Positions 8,364 to 17,134 of a stretch of DNA of 64,000 nucleotides are shown here, in pieces. Location of the stretch: contig NZ_QKLF01000004.1 in the NCBI RefSeq assembly GCF_003224335.1, forward strand, positions 310,001-374,000, in the 5' to 3' direction. Within the stretch, counting starts at the first letter, position 1; every line of letters starts with the position of its first letter. A program made the translations under genes and the position numbers. The stretch is from Curtobacterium sp. MCJR17_055 (GTDB lineage: Bacteria; Actinomycetota; Actinomycetes; Actinomycetales; Microbacteriaceae). Below the pieces are notes generated by a model. That model saw nothing but the letters and a program-made list of their open reading frames with translations, was not told where the DNA came from and did not search any database.

Positions 8364-8369
8364 TACGGT
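8364..8369 (+). promoter_or_regulatory. -10 box of manC (leaderless)
   Basis: TACGGT ends six bases before the GTG at 8376. Confidence 0.5.
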
Positions 8370-8375
8370 GGGCGC

Positions 8376-9491
8376 GTGACGGACGCACTCGACGACTTCT
8401 ACGCGATCATCCCGGCCGGCGGCATCGGCTCCCGCCTGTGGCCGCTCTCGCGCGCCGACGCCCCCAAGTTCCTGCACGACCTGACCGGTTCCGGTTCCTC
8501 GCTGCTGCGACAGACCTGGGACCGCCTGGCGCCGCTCGCGGGACCGGACCGGATCATGGTCGTCACCGGGCGGGCACACCGTGCCGCCGTCGAGTCCCAG
8601 CTCCCCGGCGTCCCGGACCACAACGTCGTGCTCGAGAGCGAACCGAAGGACTCCACCGCAGCGATCGGCCTCGCCGCGGCGATCCTGCACCGTCGTGAGC
8701 CGGACGTCGTGATCGGCTCCTTCGCCGCCGACCACGTCATCGGTGACGCCCGCGGGTTCCGCCGGTCCGTGCGCGAGGCCGTCGCGGCCGCCCGGGCCGG
8801 GTACATCACCACGATCGGCATCACGCCCTCCGAGCCCGCGATCGGCTTCGGGTACATCCACGCCGCCGACGACGCCCTCGGCGCCGACGGTGCACCGACC
8901 GCACACGCCGTCCGGTCCTTCGTCGAGAAGCCCGACCTCGGGACCGCGGAGGCGTACCTGCGGAACGGCTCGTACCTGTGGAACGCCGGCATGTTCATCG
9001 CCCGCGCCGACGTGCTGCTCGCCGAGATCGGACGCACCGAGCCGGAGCTGCTGGCGGGCATCGAGGAACTCGCGGCCGCCTGGGACACCCCGGCCCGCGG
9101 TGTCGTCGTCGACCGGATCTGGCCGGGGCTGAAGAAGATCGCGATCGACTACACCGTCGCGGAGCCCGCAGCCGCCGCAGGGCGGATGGCGGTCGTGCCG
9201 GGCGACTTCGACTGGGACGACGTGGGCGACTTCGCCTCGCTCGCCAAGCTCCAGTCGGGCGGGCGGAAGAACAACCTCGCGGTGCTCGGCGACAACGCCC
9301 GCATCCTGGCCGACTCCGCGAGCGGCATCGTCGTGTCGCAGAGCAACCGGCTCATCTCGCTGATCGGCGTCGAGGACATCGTCGTCGTCGACACACCGGA
9401 CGCGTTGCTCGTGACCACGAGTGCGAACGCGCAGCGGGTCAAGGGCGTGGTGGACGCGCTGAAGATCAGCGGGCGGGACGACGTGCTCTGA
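8376..9491 (+). CDS. manC: Mannose-1-phosphate guanylyltransferase
   Basis: The 371-residue enzyme makes GDP-mannose from mannose-1-phosphate and GTP. The nucleotidyltransferase signature PAGGIGSRLWPLSR is at residues 13-26. FVEKPD and the product-site block GNAGMF-like 'YLWNAGMFI' follow, and DFDWDDVGDF is near residue 285. The length matches the single-domain actinobacterial type; the C-terminal phosphomannose isomerase domain of bifunctional ManC proteins is absent. The GTG start fits the -10 box six bases upstream. GDP-mannose from this enzyme would feed the neighbouring GT4. Confidence 0.95.
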   Translation: MTDALDDFYAIIPAGGIGSRLWPLSRADAPKFLHDLTGSGSSLLRQTWDRLAPLAGPDRIMVVTGRAHRAAVESQLPGVPDHNVVLESEPKDSTAAIGLAAAILHRREPDVVIGSFAADHVIGDARGFRRSVREAVAAARAGYITTIGITPSEPAIGFGYIHAADDALGADGAPTAHAVRSFVEKPDLGTAEAYLRNGSYLWNAGMFIARADVLLAEIGRTEPELLAGIEELAAAWDTPARGVVVDRIWPGLKKIAIDYTVAEPAAAAGRMAVVPGDFDWDDVGDFASLAKLQSGGRKNNLAVLGDNARILADSASGIVVSQSNRLISLIGVEDIVVVDTPDALLVTTSANAQRVKGVVDALKISGRDDVL

Positions 9492-9601
9492 CGAGCGGCT
9501 CGGCGGAAGCGACGGGAGCCCGCGCGATCTTCCAGGCCGCAGCCCGTCTGTAGCGCTCCATCACGAAACCCCTCGAACTGGGGCCACGACCCACGCGCAG
9601 C

Positions 9602-9639
9602 GTTTCCGGCGCGTTACAGCGCGGTCGCGATCACGTAAC
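9602..9639 (+). promoter_or_regulatory. Four GTNNC blocks at 11-bp spacing, possible OmpR/GlnR-type binding site
   Basis: GTTTC (9602), GTTAC (9613), GTCGC (9624) and GTAAC (9635) recur exactly every 11 bases. The site lies about 50 bases before the predicted -10 of the nucleoside transporter operon. Eleven-base direct repeats are how OmpR-family regulators such as GlnR or PhoP bind. Which regulator, if any, binds here is unknown. Confidence 0.35.
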
Positions 9640-9688
9640 CGATGCGGGAGGGCGTCCAGAGGGGTCCTGCACCGCCCGGCCGGTCGTG

Positions 9689-9694
9689 TACTGT
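9689..9694 (+). promoter_or_regulatory. -10 box of the BMP transporter gene
   Basis: TACTGT, with CCTGCA about 18 bases upstream as a poor -35. It gives a leader of about 60 bases before GTG 9759. Confidence 0.4.
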
Positions 9695-9758
9695 CCTCAC
9701 GATCGCCCGGTGCGCAGTGACTCCGGGCCGACTCCCGATCTCCCCGGAGGAACCCCCC

Positions 9759-10832
9759 GTGTCATCTCGTTCCCGTCGCATCGCCATGAGCGGCCTCGCG
9801 CTCGTCGGCACCGTCGCCGTGCTCGCCGGCTGTGCGTCCGCCCCGTCCGAGTCCACCTCGTCCAAGAAGTCCGACTTCCTGCCCTGCATGGTGTCCGACG
9901 CCGGTGGGTTCGACGACAAGTCGTTCAACCAGCTCGGCTACGAGGGCATGATGTCGGCCGCTGACGACCTCGGCGCCCAGACCAAGAAGGCCGAGTCCAA
10001 GGACGCGACCGTCTACGACTCGAACATCCAGCAGCTCGTCAGCCAGAACTGCAACCTCGTCATCACGGTCGGGTTCAACCTCGCCGCCTCGACGAAGAAG
10101 CAGGCCGCGGCGAACCCGGACACCGACTTCGCGATCATCGACGACAACTCGATCGACGCCGAGAACGTCAAGCCGATCACCTTCGACACCTCGCAGGCGG
10201 CCTTCCTGGCCGGCTACGCGGCCGCGTCCTACTCGAAGTCCGGCGTCGTCGGCACCTTCGGTGGCATGCAGATCCCGACCGTCACCATCTTCATGGACGG
10301 CTTCGCGGACGGCGTCGAGTACTACAACGAGCAGAAGAAGAAGGACGTCAAGGTCGTCGGCTGGGACGTCGCGAGCCAGAAGGGCTCCTTCACCGGTGGC
10401 TTCGAGGCCGGCACCCAGGCGAAGTCGGTCGCGCAGTCGCTGCTCGACCAGGACGCCGACGTGATCCTGCCGGTCGGTGGCCCGATCTACCAGAGCGCCG
10501 CCGAGGCCATCAAGGACGCCGACAACGGCTCCGTCCTGATCGGCGCGGACAGCGACCTCTACGAGGCCGACCCCCGCTACAAGGACATCGCCTTCACCTC
10601 GATCGAGAAGGGCATGAAGCCCGCTGTCAAGGACGTCGTCGAGCAGGCCGCCAAGGGCGACTTCGCGAAGACCCCGTACGTCGGCACGCTCGAGAACGAC
10701 GGCGTCGGCATCGCGCCGTTCCACGACTACGAGTCCAAGGTCGACTCGGGTCTGCAGGGTGAGCTCGACGAGATCAAGGCCGGCATCATCGACGGTTCGA
10801 TCAAGGTCGAGACCGAGGCCACCGTCAAGTAG
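9759..10832 (+). CDS. BMP-family ABC transporter substrate-binding lipoprotein (nucleoside type)
   Basis: The 357-residue precursor has a lipoprotein signal: RSRR, a hydrophobic stretch, then LAGC with the lipidated cysteine at residue 25. The mature part is a BMP/Med-type periplasmic-binding fold: DAGGFDDKSFNQLGYEG, later FLAGYAAA and VGTFGGMQIPTV. BMP proteins (PnrA, BmpDEFG) bind purine or pyrimidine nucleosides. The downstream ATPase, two permeases, cdd, deoA, add and punA make nucleosides the likely cargo. The GTG at 9759 is chosen because GGAGGAA at 9746-9752 is well spaced. Longer frames would lose the signal peptide position. A hairpin after the gene may raise its expression above the other subunits. 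Confidence 0.93.
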   Translation: MSSRSRRIAMSGLALVGTVAVLAGCASAPSESTSSKKSDFLPCMVSDAGGFDDKSFNQLGYEGMMSAADDLGAQTKKAESKDATVYDSNIQQLVSQNCNLVITVGFNLAASTKKQAAANPDTDFAIIDDNSIDAENVKPITFDTSQAAFLAGYAAASYSKSGVVGTFGGMQIPTVTIFMDGFADGVEYYNEQKKKDVKVVGWDVASQKGSFTGGFEAGTQAKSVAQSLLDQDADVILPVGGPIYQSAAEAIKDADNGSVLIGADSDLYEADPRYKDIAFTSIEKGMKPAVKDVVEQAAKGDFAKTPYVGTLENDGVGIAPFHDYESKVDSGLQGELDEIKAGIIDGSIKVETEATVK

Positions 10833-10838
10833 TCCGTC

Positions 10839-10874
10839 GAACGCGGGCGGGGGAACACTCCTCCGCCCGCGTTC
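10839..10874 (+). terminator. Hairpin between the binding protein and the ATPase gene
   Basis: GAACGCGGGCGG pairs with CCGCCCGCGTTC around a short loop, seven bases after the stop. It is probably a partial terminator that also protects the message of the binding protein. Confidence 0.75.
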
Positions 10875-10912
10875 TCGCGCGCACGGGGACCGTCGCGCAC
10901 CCGAGACAGAAA

Positions 10913-10918
10913 TAGACT
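10913..10918 (+). promoter_or_regulatory. -10 box of the nucleoside ABC ATPase gene (leaderless)
   Basis: TAGACT ends seven bases before the ATG at 10926. The transporter core genes therefore probably have their own promoter after the hairpin. Confidence 0.5.
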
Positions 10919-10925
10919 CACCGAC

Positions 10926-12446
10926 ATGAAGCTCGAACTCCGCGGCATCACGAAGCGGTTCGGCACCCTGGTCGCCAACGACCACATCTCGATCACCGTC
11001 GAACCGGGCGAGGTGCACTGTCTCCTCGGCGAGAACGGTGCGGGCAAGTCGACCCTCATGAACGTCCTCTACGGCATGTACCAGGCCGACGAGGGCGAGA
11101 TCCTGCTCGACGACGTCGTCCAGCACTTCGACGGGCCGGGCGACGCCATGCGCTCCGGCATCGGCATGGTGCACCAGCACTTCATGCTCGTGCCGGTCTT
11201 CACCGTGGCCGAGAACGTCATGCTCGGGCAGGAGGAGACGTCGTTCGGCGGGCGTCTCGACCTCGCCGGCGCCCGGAAGCGCGTGCGGGAGATCTCCGCC
11301 CGGTTCGGGTTCGACGTCGATCCCGACGCACGGGTCGGCGACCTGCCGGTCGGTGTGCAGCAGCGCGTCGAGATCATCAAGGCGCTGTCCCGTGACGCCT
11401 CGGTCCTGGTGTTCGACGAGCCGACGGCCGTCCTCACCCCGCAGGAGACCGACGAGCTGATGGGCATCATGCGCCAGCTCCGCGAAGCCGGCACCGCCAT
11501 CGTCTTCATCACGCACAAGCTCCGTGAGGTCCGCGAGGTCGCCGACCGCATCACCGTCATCCGCCTCGGCAAGGTCGTCGGCGAGGCGTCCCCGACGGCG
11601 TCGAACAGCGAGCTCGCGGCGCTCATGGTCGGCCGCAGCGTCGAACTCGTCGTGGACAAGGCCCCGGCCGCCCCGGGGGAGGCCGCGCTCGTCGTCGAGG
11701 ACCTGACGGTCACCGACGCAGACGGCATCGTGCTCGTCGACGACGTGTCCTTCACGGTCCGTCGTGGCGAGGTGCTCGCCATCGCCGGCGTGCAGGGCAA
11801 CGGGCAGACCGAGCTCACCGAGGCGATCATGGGCCTCGAGCCCGTCCGCTCCGGCCGCATCACGCTCGACGGGCGCGAGGTCACCGGCCGCAGCGTCAAG
11901 CAGATCCTCGACGCCGGCGTCGGCTTCGTGCCCGAGGACCGCAAGGAGGACGGGCTGGTCGGGGAGTTCACCATCGCCGAGAACCTCATGCTCGACCGTG
12001 CCGACGCCACCGAGTTCGTCCGTGCCGGCACCATCCGCGCCGCCGAGCGGGACACGTTCGCCGACGAGAAGATCGCCGAGTTCGACATCCGCACGCCCGG
12101 ACGCACCACGGCAGCCGGTCGGCTCTCCGGCGGCAACCAGCAGAAGATCGTCCTCGCCCGCGAACTGAGCCGGCCCCTGCGGCTCTTCGTCGCCGCACAG
12201 CCCACGCGCGGCATCGACGTCGGGTCGATCGAGTTCGTGCACAAGCGCATCGTCGAGACCCGCGACAGCGGCGTCCCGGTGATCGTCGTCTCCACCGAGC
12301 TCGACGAGGTCGTCGCGCTCGCCGACCGGATCGCCGTGATGTACCGCGGCACGATCGTCGGCATCGTCCCGGCGTCCACACCCCGCGACGTCCTCGGACT
12401 CATGATGGCGGGCGAACTGCCCGCAGGAACGGAGCTCGCCGCGTGA
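10926..12446 (+). CDS. Nucleoside ABC transporter ATP-binding protein (two fused ATPase domains)
   Basis: The 506-residue protein contains two nucleotide-binding domains, as in sugar/BMP-type importers. Domain 1 has Walker A GENGAGKST (35-43), signature region LPVGVQQRVEI and Walker B VLVFDEPTAVLTP. Domain 2 has the degenerate P-loop GVQGNGQTEL, in which Lys is replaced by Gln, then LSGGNQQKIVLAREL and AAQPTRGIDVG. A second domain with a non-canonical P-loop is normal in this family, so only site 1 may be fully catalytic. The ATG at 10926 is leaderless. The stop overlaps the first permease by four bases, which means tight coupling. Confidence 0.95.
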   Translation: MKLELRGITKRFGTLVANDHISITVEPGEVHCLLGENGAGKSTLMNVLYGMYQADEGEILLDDVVQHFDGPGDAMRSGIGMVHQHFMLVPVFTVAENVMLGQEETSFGGRLDLAGARKRVREISARFGFDVDPDARVGDLPVGVQQRVEIIKALSRDASVLVFDEPTAVLTPQETDELMGIMRQLREAGTAIVFITHKLREVREVADRITVIRLGKVVGEASPTASNSELAALMVGRSVELVVDKAPAAPGEAALVVEDLTVTDADGIVLVDDVSFTVRRGEVLAIAGVQGNGQTELTEAIMGLEPVRSGRITLDGREVTGRSVKQILDAGVGFVPEDRKEDGLVGEFTIAENLMLDRADATEFVRAGTIRAAERDTFADEKIAEFDIRTPGRTTAAGRLSGGNQQKIVLARELSRPLRLFVAAQPTRGIDVGSIEFVHKRIVETRDSGVPVIVVSTELDEVVALADRIAVMYRGTIVGIVPASTPRDVLGLMMAGELPAGTELAA

Positions 12447-13843
12447 GCGACACCACGCCGGAGCACGGCGGCGCCACCCCGCCGTCGGACCGCAGCTCGA
12501 CCCCCGTCGACGAGACCACGGGCCTCCCGGCCGGGTCCGACGCCACACCGGCGGTCGACGACCGCCTGCAGGAGGTGGCCGGACCGCCGCACCTGATGAC
12601 CGACTCGGCAGCCGACAGCGAGCGCCGTGAGGGCGGCGACGGACGCTGGAGCGATGCGATGCGCAGCATCGTCAACGGCTCCGTCCTCACCACCGTGCTC
12701 GCGGTCGTCCTCGCCCTCGTCGCGAGCGGTGTCCTCATCGCGCTGACCGACAAGGACGTCCAGGCCGCGGCCGGGTACTTCTTCGCCCGACCGACCGACA
12801 TGCTGCGCGCCGTCGGCACCGCGGTCGGCGGCTCGTACTCGTCGCTGTTCCAGGGTTCCGTCGTCAACTTCGGCGCCCCCTCGTTCGCGAGCGCGATCAC
12901 GCCGATCACCCGCTCCGTCGACTACGCGGTGCCGCTCGTCGTCGCCGGCCTCGGCGTCGCCGTGGCCTTCCGCGCGGGCCTGTTCAACATCGGCGGCCAG
13001 GGGCAGGTCCTCATCGCCGCCGCGGCAGCTGGCTGGGTCGGGTTCTCGTTCGACCTGCCGGCAGCGGTGCACATCCCGCTGACGATCCTCGCCGGCATCG
13101 TCGGCGGCGCGGTCTGGGCCGGGCTCGTCGGCGTCATCAAGGCCCGGACCGGTGCCAACGAGGTCGTCCTGACGATCATGCTGAACTACGTCGCCCTCTA
13201 CCTGCTCTCCTTCATGCTCCGGACCCCCGGGCTGCTGCAGGCCGGTGGGAGCCCGAACCCGATCTCCCCGGCGACCAAGGACAGTGCGCTGCTCCCGGCG
13301 CTGTTCGGACCGCGCTTCGGCATCAACGTCGGCTTCGTCGTCGCGGTCATCGCGGTCGTCGTCGTCTGGTGGCTGCTCAACAAGTCCTCGCTCGGATTCC
13401 GCTTCCGGACCATCGGCGAGAACCCGCGGGCCGCTCGCGTCGCCGGCATGAGCGTGCCGAGCCTGACCATCTGGGTGCTCGTGATCTCCGGTGGACTGAT
13501 CGGCATCGCCGGCGCCTACCAGGTCGAGGGCGCGGTCACGACCGGGTTCACGTCGGGCATCGACGCCGGCATCGGGTTCGACGCGATCACGGTCGCGCTC
13601 CTCGGGCGTTCGAAGCCCTGGGGGACCTTCTGGGCGGCGATCCTGTTCGGCGTGCTGAAGAACGGCGGCTACGCCATGCAGGCCGCCAACGGGATCCCGA
13701 TCGACATCGTCGACGTCATCCAGGCCCTCATCGTCCTGTTCATCGCGGCCCCGCCGCTCGTGCGCGCGATCTTCCGGATCCCGCAGCCCGGCGCCCGTCG
13801 TCGCACCAAGCAGAGCACCAAGCGGAAGGCGGTCGCCGCGTGA
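12443..13843 (+). CDS. Nucleoside ABC transporter permease 1
   Basis: The 466-residue permease belongs to the BPD_transp_2 family. A polar Pro/Ser/Asp-rich N-terminus of about 70 residues precedes about ten hydrophobic segments. The family motif VAFRAGLFNIGGQGQ and the coupling block GFRFRTIGENPRAARVAGM are present, with GFDAITVALLGRSKPWGTF toward the end. It pairs with the next permease to form the membrane channel. GTG start in a GTGA overlap with the ATPase stop. The long N-terminal extension is not part of the usual domain and has no assigned role. Confidence 0.93.
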   Translation: MSDTTPEHGGATPPSDRSSTPVDETTGLPAGSDATPAVDDRLQEVAGPPHLMTDSAADSERREGGDGRWSDAMRSIVNGSVLTTVLAVVLALVASGVLIALTDKDVQAAAGYFFARPTDMLRAVGTAVGGSYSSLFQGSVVNFGAPSFASAITPITRSVDYAVPLVVAGLGVAVAFRAGLFNIGGQGQVLIAAAAAGWVGFSFDLPAAVHIPLTILAGIVGGAVWAGLVGVIKARTGANEVVLTIMLNYVALYLLSFMLRTPGLLQAGGSPNPISPATKDSALLPALFGPRFGINVGFVVAVIAVVVVWWLLNKSSLGFRFRTIGENPRAARVAGMSVPSLTIWVLVISGGLIGIAGAYQVEGAVTTGFTSGIDAGIGFDAITVALLGRSKPWGTFWAAILFGVLKNGGYAMQAANGIPIDIVDVIQALIVLFIAAPPLVRAIFRIPQPGARRRTKQSTKRKAVAA

Positions 13844-15129
13844 GCACCCTCAGCCCCACCGCCGTCCCGGCGTCACCCGTCCCGGACCGCCCCGTCGAGA
13901 CCACGAGGAGCTGGAAGGCGCCCGTCGCCTTCGTCGTCTTCTCGGTGCTCGCCGCCGTGCTGTTCCTCGGCGTCGGCCGGGGTGGCACGACCACGTTCCG
14001 GCTCGCCAACGCCGGCGACTTCGTCCAGCTGCCGGACGTCGGCTTGCCCGCGCTCGCGACCGGCGTCGTCGTCGTCGTGGTCCTGTCGCTCCTCACGGCC
14101 GTCTCGTTCGTCCTGGTCGGCCGGTACCGTCCGGTGCCGCTGTGGCTGACGAGCGTGTTCGCCGTCGTGTTCGTCATCGGCTTCCTCACGTGGGCGGCCG
14201 CGGACAAGACGGTCCCGCTGCCCGGTCTGCTCGTCGGTGCGATCGGCCTGAGCGTCCCGCTCGTGTTCGGTGCGCTCGGCGGTGTGATCTCCGAGCGGGT
14301 CGGTGTCGTCAACATCGCCATCGAGGGGCAGTTCCTCGCCGGTGCCTTCACCTCGGCGCTCATCGCGTCGCTGACCGGGTCCGCGTGGGTCGGTCTCGTC
14401 GGCGCCCTCGTCGCCGGTGTGCTCGTGTCGTTCGTCCTCGCGGCGTTCAGCATCAAGTACCTCGTCGACCAGGTCATCGTCGGCGTCGTCATCAACGCGT
14501 TCATCTCCGGGCTCACCGGCTTCCTGTACTCGCAGGTGCTGTCGCCGGACGAGGAGCGCCTGAACGTCGGTGTCACCTTCCCGCGCTTCGAGATCCCCGT
14601 CCTGCACCAGATCCCGGTGATCGGCCCGGTGCTGTTCGAGCAGACCGTCATCGTGTACCTGGCGTACATCGCGGTCGCCGTCGTGACGTTCGCCCTGTTC
14701 AAGACGCGCTGGGGTCTGCGGCTCCGCGCGGTCGGGGAGCACCCGGAAGCGGCGGACACGGTCGGCATCAACGTCACCGGGACGCGGTTCTGGAACGTCT
14801 CGATCGCCGGTGCGATCGCCGGCCTGGGTGGTGCGTACTTCACACTCGACGCGGTCGGACCGTTCACGAAGGACATGACGGACGGTGCGGGCTACATCGC
14901 CCTGGCCGCCGTCATCTTCGGGCGGTGGGACCCGATCCGGGCCACGCTCGCGGCGCTCCTGTTCGGGTTCGCCTCGAACCTGCAGAACACCCTCGGCGCC
15001 ATCAACTCGCCGGTGCCGAGCGAGTTCCTGCTCATGCTGCCCTACGTCGTCACGATCTTCGCGGTCGCCGGTCTGGTCGGGCAGTCGCGGGGACCGGCGG
15101 CCGCCGGCAAGCCGTACATCAAGAACTAG
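13840..15129 (+). CDS. Nucleoside ABC transporter permease 2
   Basis: The 429-residue BPD_transp_2 permease starts at the GTG that overlaps the preceding stop (GTGA at 13840-13843). The frame is open further upstream, but this start matches the operon's coupling pattern. GVISERVGVVNIAIEGQFLAGAF is the family signature, and LRAVGEHPEAADTVGINV is the ATPase-coupling region. About ten membrane segments are visible; the first ~90 residues include two or three extra ones. It forms a heterodimer with permease 1. cdd follows 16 bases later. Confidence 0.93.
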   Translation: MSTLSPTAVPASPVPDRPVETTRSWKAPVAFVVFSVLAAVLFLGVGRGGTTTFRLANAGDFVQLPDVGLPALATGVVVVVVLSLLTAVSFVLVGRYRPVPLWLTSVFAVVFVIGFLTWAAADKTVPLPGLLVGAIGLSVPLVFGALGGVISERVGVVNIAIEGQFLAGAFTSALIASLTGSAWVGLVGALVAGVLVSFVLAAFSIKYLVDQVIVGVVINAFISGLTGFLYSQVLSPDEERLNVGVTFPRFEIPVLHQIPVIGPVLFEQTVIVYLAYIAVAVVTFALFKTRWGLRLRAVGEHPEAADTVGINVTGTRFWNVSIAGAIAGLGGAYFTLDAVGPFTKDMTDGAGYIALAAVIFGRWDPIRATLAALLFGFASNLQNTLGAINSPVPSEFLLMLPYVVTIFAVAGLVGQSRGPAAAGKPYIKN

Positions 15130-15145
15130 CCGGGAGGCACGGCAC

Positions 15146-15691
15146 ATGACCGACACGAACGCTGCGGGACACGACGGGGTGGGGACCGACCCCGTGACCG
15201 GCGAGCCGGCCTGGACGGACCCGGCCACGACCCTCCCGGCCGACCCGGACGCACGGATCGACGGGAGCACGGCGGCGGCCGTCGACGGTGACGTCGACTG
15301 GGACGCGCTCCGCGAGGCCGCCACCACCGCGATGGGCCGCGCCTACGTGCCGTACTCGTCCTTCCCGGTGGGCGCTGCGGCACTCACCGACGACGGCCGG
15401 ATCGTGTCCGGCTGCAACGTCGAGAACGCCTCGTACGGTGTGACCCTCTGTGCCGAGTGCTCGCTCGTGTCGCAGCTCTTCATGACCGGCGGCGGCAAGC
15501 TCGTCGCGTTCACCTGCGTGGACGGCGACGGGGCCACCCTCATGCCGTGCGGCCGCTGCCGGCAACTGCTGTTCGAACACTCGGCCGAGGGCATGCTCCT
15601 CGAGACCGTCTCGGGCATCCGCACCATCGACGAGGTCCTGCCGGACGCCTTCGGCCCCCGGACCCTCGTCACCTACCAGCAGGAGCACTGA
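15146..15691 (+). CDS. cdd: Cytidine deaminase
   Basis: The 181-residue zinc enzyme converts cytidine or deoxycytidine to the uridine form. The active site is complete: C102-A-E104 (catalytic Glu) and PCGRC with C135 and C138 as zinc ligands. The substrate motif GCNVENASYG is at 89-98. About 50 acidic residues precede the core, making it longer than the ~130-residue tetrameric enzymes. This tail is poor in motifs and may be dispensable. A CGGGAGG ribosome site at 15131-15137 supports the ATG. It sits between the importer and deoA, so imported pyrimidine nucleosides are processed at once. Confidence 0.95.
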   Translation: MTDTNAAGHDGVGTDPVTGEPAWTDPATTLPADPDARIDGSTAAAVDGDVDWDALREAATTAMGRAYVPYSSFPVGAAALTDDGRIVSGCNVENASYGVTLCAECSLVSQLFMTGGGKLVAFTCVDGDGATLMPCGRCRQLLFEHSAEGMLLETVSGIRTIDEVLPDAFGPRTLVTYQQEH

Positions 15692-15693
15692 CC

Positions 15694-16980
15694 ATGGCAG
15701 TCGAGCCCTTCGACACCGTCGACCTCATCCGCACGAAGCGCTCGCACGGCGCCCTCTCCACGCCGGAGATCGACTGGTTGGTCGACGCCTACACGCGCGG
15801 CTACGTCGGGGACGAGCAGATGGCCGCGTTCGCGATGGCGGTCTTCCTGAACGGCATGGAGCGTCGGGAGATCAAGGACCTCACCCTCGCGATGATCGCG
15901 TCGGGGGAGCGGATGTCGTTCGGCTCGCTCGGCAAGACCACGGTCGACAAGCACTCCACCGGCGGCGTCGGCGACAAGATCACGCTGCCGCTAGCGCCCC
16001 TCGTCGCGACGTTCGGCGTCGCGGTCCCGCAGCTGTCCGGGCGCGGCCTCGGCCACACCGGCGGCACCCTCGACAAGCTCGAGTCGATCCCGGGCTGGCA
16101 GGCCGCGATCTCGAACGAGCGCATGACGGAGATCCTCGACCAGGTCGGCGCCGTCATCTGCGCCGCCGGCTCGGGCCTGGCCCCGGCCGACAAGAAGCTC
16201 TACGCCCTGCGGGACATCACCGGCACGGTCGAGTGCATCCCGCTCATCGCGTCGAGCATCATGTCGAAGAAGATCGCCGAGGGCACCGCGGCGCTCGTCC
16301 TCGACGTGAAGTTCGGCTCCGGCGCCTTCATGGAGGACTTCGAGCAGTCGAAGCTCCTCGCACAGACGATGGTCGACCTCGGCAAGGACGCGGGCGTCGC
16401 CACCTCGGCGCTCCTCACCGACATGGAGGTCCCGCTCGGCCTGACGATCGGCAACGCCCTCGAGGTCCGCGAGTCCGTCGAGGTCCTCGCCGGTGGCGGC
16501 CCTGCGGACGTCGTCGAGCTCACGGTCGCGCTGGCGGCCGAGATGCTGCGTCTGGCGGGGCAGCCCGACGCCGACCCCGCGGCGGCACTGGCCGACGGCC
16601 GGGCGATGGACACGTGGCGCCGGATGATCGAGGCCCAGGGCGGCGACGCCTCGGCCGCGCTGCCGGTCGCCGCGGAGACCCACGTCGTCACCGCGACCGA
16701 GTCCGGTGTCCTCGCCACGCAGGAGGCCCTGCCCTTCGGCATCGCGGCCTGGCGCCTCGGTGCCGGTCGTGCCCGCGCACAGGACCCGGTGCAGGCCGGT
16801 GCCGGCATCGAGCTGCACGTCAAGCCGGGTGAAACCGTCACGGCCGGCCAGCCCCTGTGGACGCTGCACACCGACGAGCCCGCGCGGTTCGAGCGCGCGC
16901 TCGAGTCGCTCGAGGGCGCCTGGTCGATCGGGGACTCCGCGCCGGAGCGTGGTCCGATCGTCCGCGAGCGGATCCAGTAG
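15694..16980 (+). CDS. deoA: Thymidine (pyrimidine-nucleoside) phosphorylase
   Basis: The 428-residue enzyme splits thymidine or deoxyuridine with phosphate into base and deoxyribose-1-phosphate. The phosphate/nucleoside motif KHSTGGVGDKITLPLAP is at about residues 88-104, followed by LSGRGLGHTGGTLDKLES, the signature of the glycosyltransferase-3/pyrimidine phosphorylase family. The C-terminal domain, with GAGIELHVKPGETV, is the PYNP_C domain. The ATG at 15694 is two bases after the cdd stop, with AGGAG inside the cdd end as ribosome site. A strong hairpin follows. Confidence 0.96.
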   Translation: MAVEPFDTVDLIRTKRSHGALSTPEIDWLVDAYTRGYVGDEQMAAFAMAVFLNGMERREIKDLTLAMIASGERMSFGSLGKTTVDKHSTGGVGDKITLPLAPLVATFGVAVPQLSGRGLGHTGGTLDKLESIPGWQAAISNERMTEILDQVGAVICAAGSGLAPADKKLYALRDITGTVECIPLIASSIMSKKIAEGTAALVLDVKFGSGAFMEDFEQSKLLAQTMVDLGKDAGVATSALLTDMEVPLGLTIGNALEVRESVEVLAGGGPADVVELTVALAAEMLRLAGQPDADPAAALADGRAMDTWRRMIEAQGGDASAALPVAAETHVVTATESGVLATQEALPFGIAAWRLGAGRARAQDPVQAGAGIELHVKPGETVTAGQPLWTLHTDEPARFERALESLEGAWSIGDSAPERGPIVRERIQ

Positions 16981-16993
16981 CGACGCGACCAGC

Positions 16994-17019
16994 AGCCGGA
17001 CGGGAGGCCCGCCACACGT
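16994..17019 (+). repeat. 26-bp repeat, copy A (in the deoA terminator)
   Basis: The first 20 bases match 46153-46172 exactly. The repeat continues for 26 bases with a single mismatch. This copy forms the left arm of a hairpin. Confidence 0.7.
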
Positions 17020-17041
17020 GCTGTGGTGGGCCTCCCGTCCG
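16997..17041 (+). terminator. Terminator hairpin after deoA
   Basis: CGGACGGGAGGCCCGCCACA (16997-17016) pairs with TGTGGTGGGCCTCCCGTCCG (17022-17041) with one G-T pair and a five-base loop. It lies 16 bases after the stop. Confidence 0.9.
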
Positions 17042-17121
17042 TCTCGTCCACCGTGGGGACGCGGTGGTCCGTCGTCCACGGTCCCGTGGGTCCGCGACTG
17101 CGGTGGCGCGTCCGCGACCGG

Positions 17122-17127
17122 TAGCCT
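17122..17127 (+). promoter_or_regulatory. -10 box of add (leaderless)
   Basis: TAGCCT ends seven bases before the ATG at 17135. Confidence 0.5.
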
Positions 17128-17134
17128 TGGACGC

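Noticed and set aside
9540..9758. Possible purine or nucleoside riboswitch before the BMP gene
   Set aside because: No recognisable conserved aptamer core was found. Only short GTNNC repeats and a plain leader are visible.
9762..12548. 928-codon open frame on the minus strand
   Set aside because: It lies antisense to the BMP lipoprotein, ATPase and permease genes, whose motifs are clear. High GC content keeps antisense frames open by chance.
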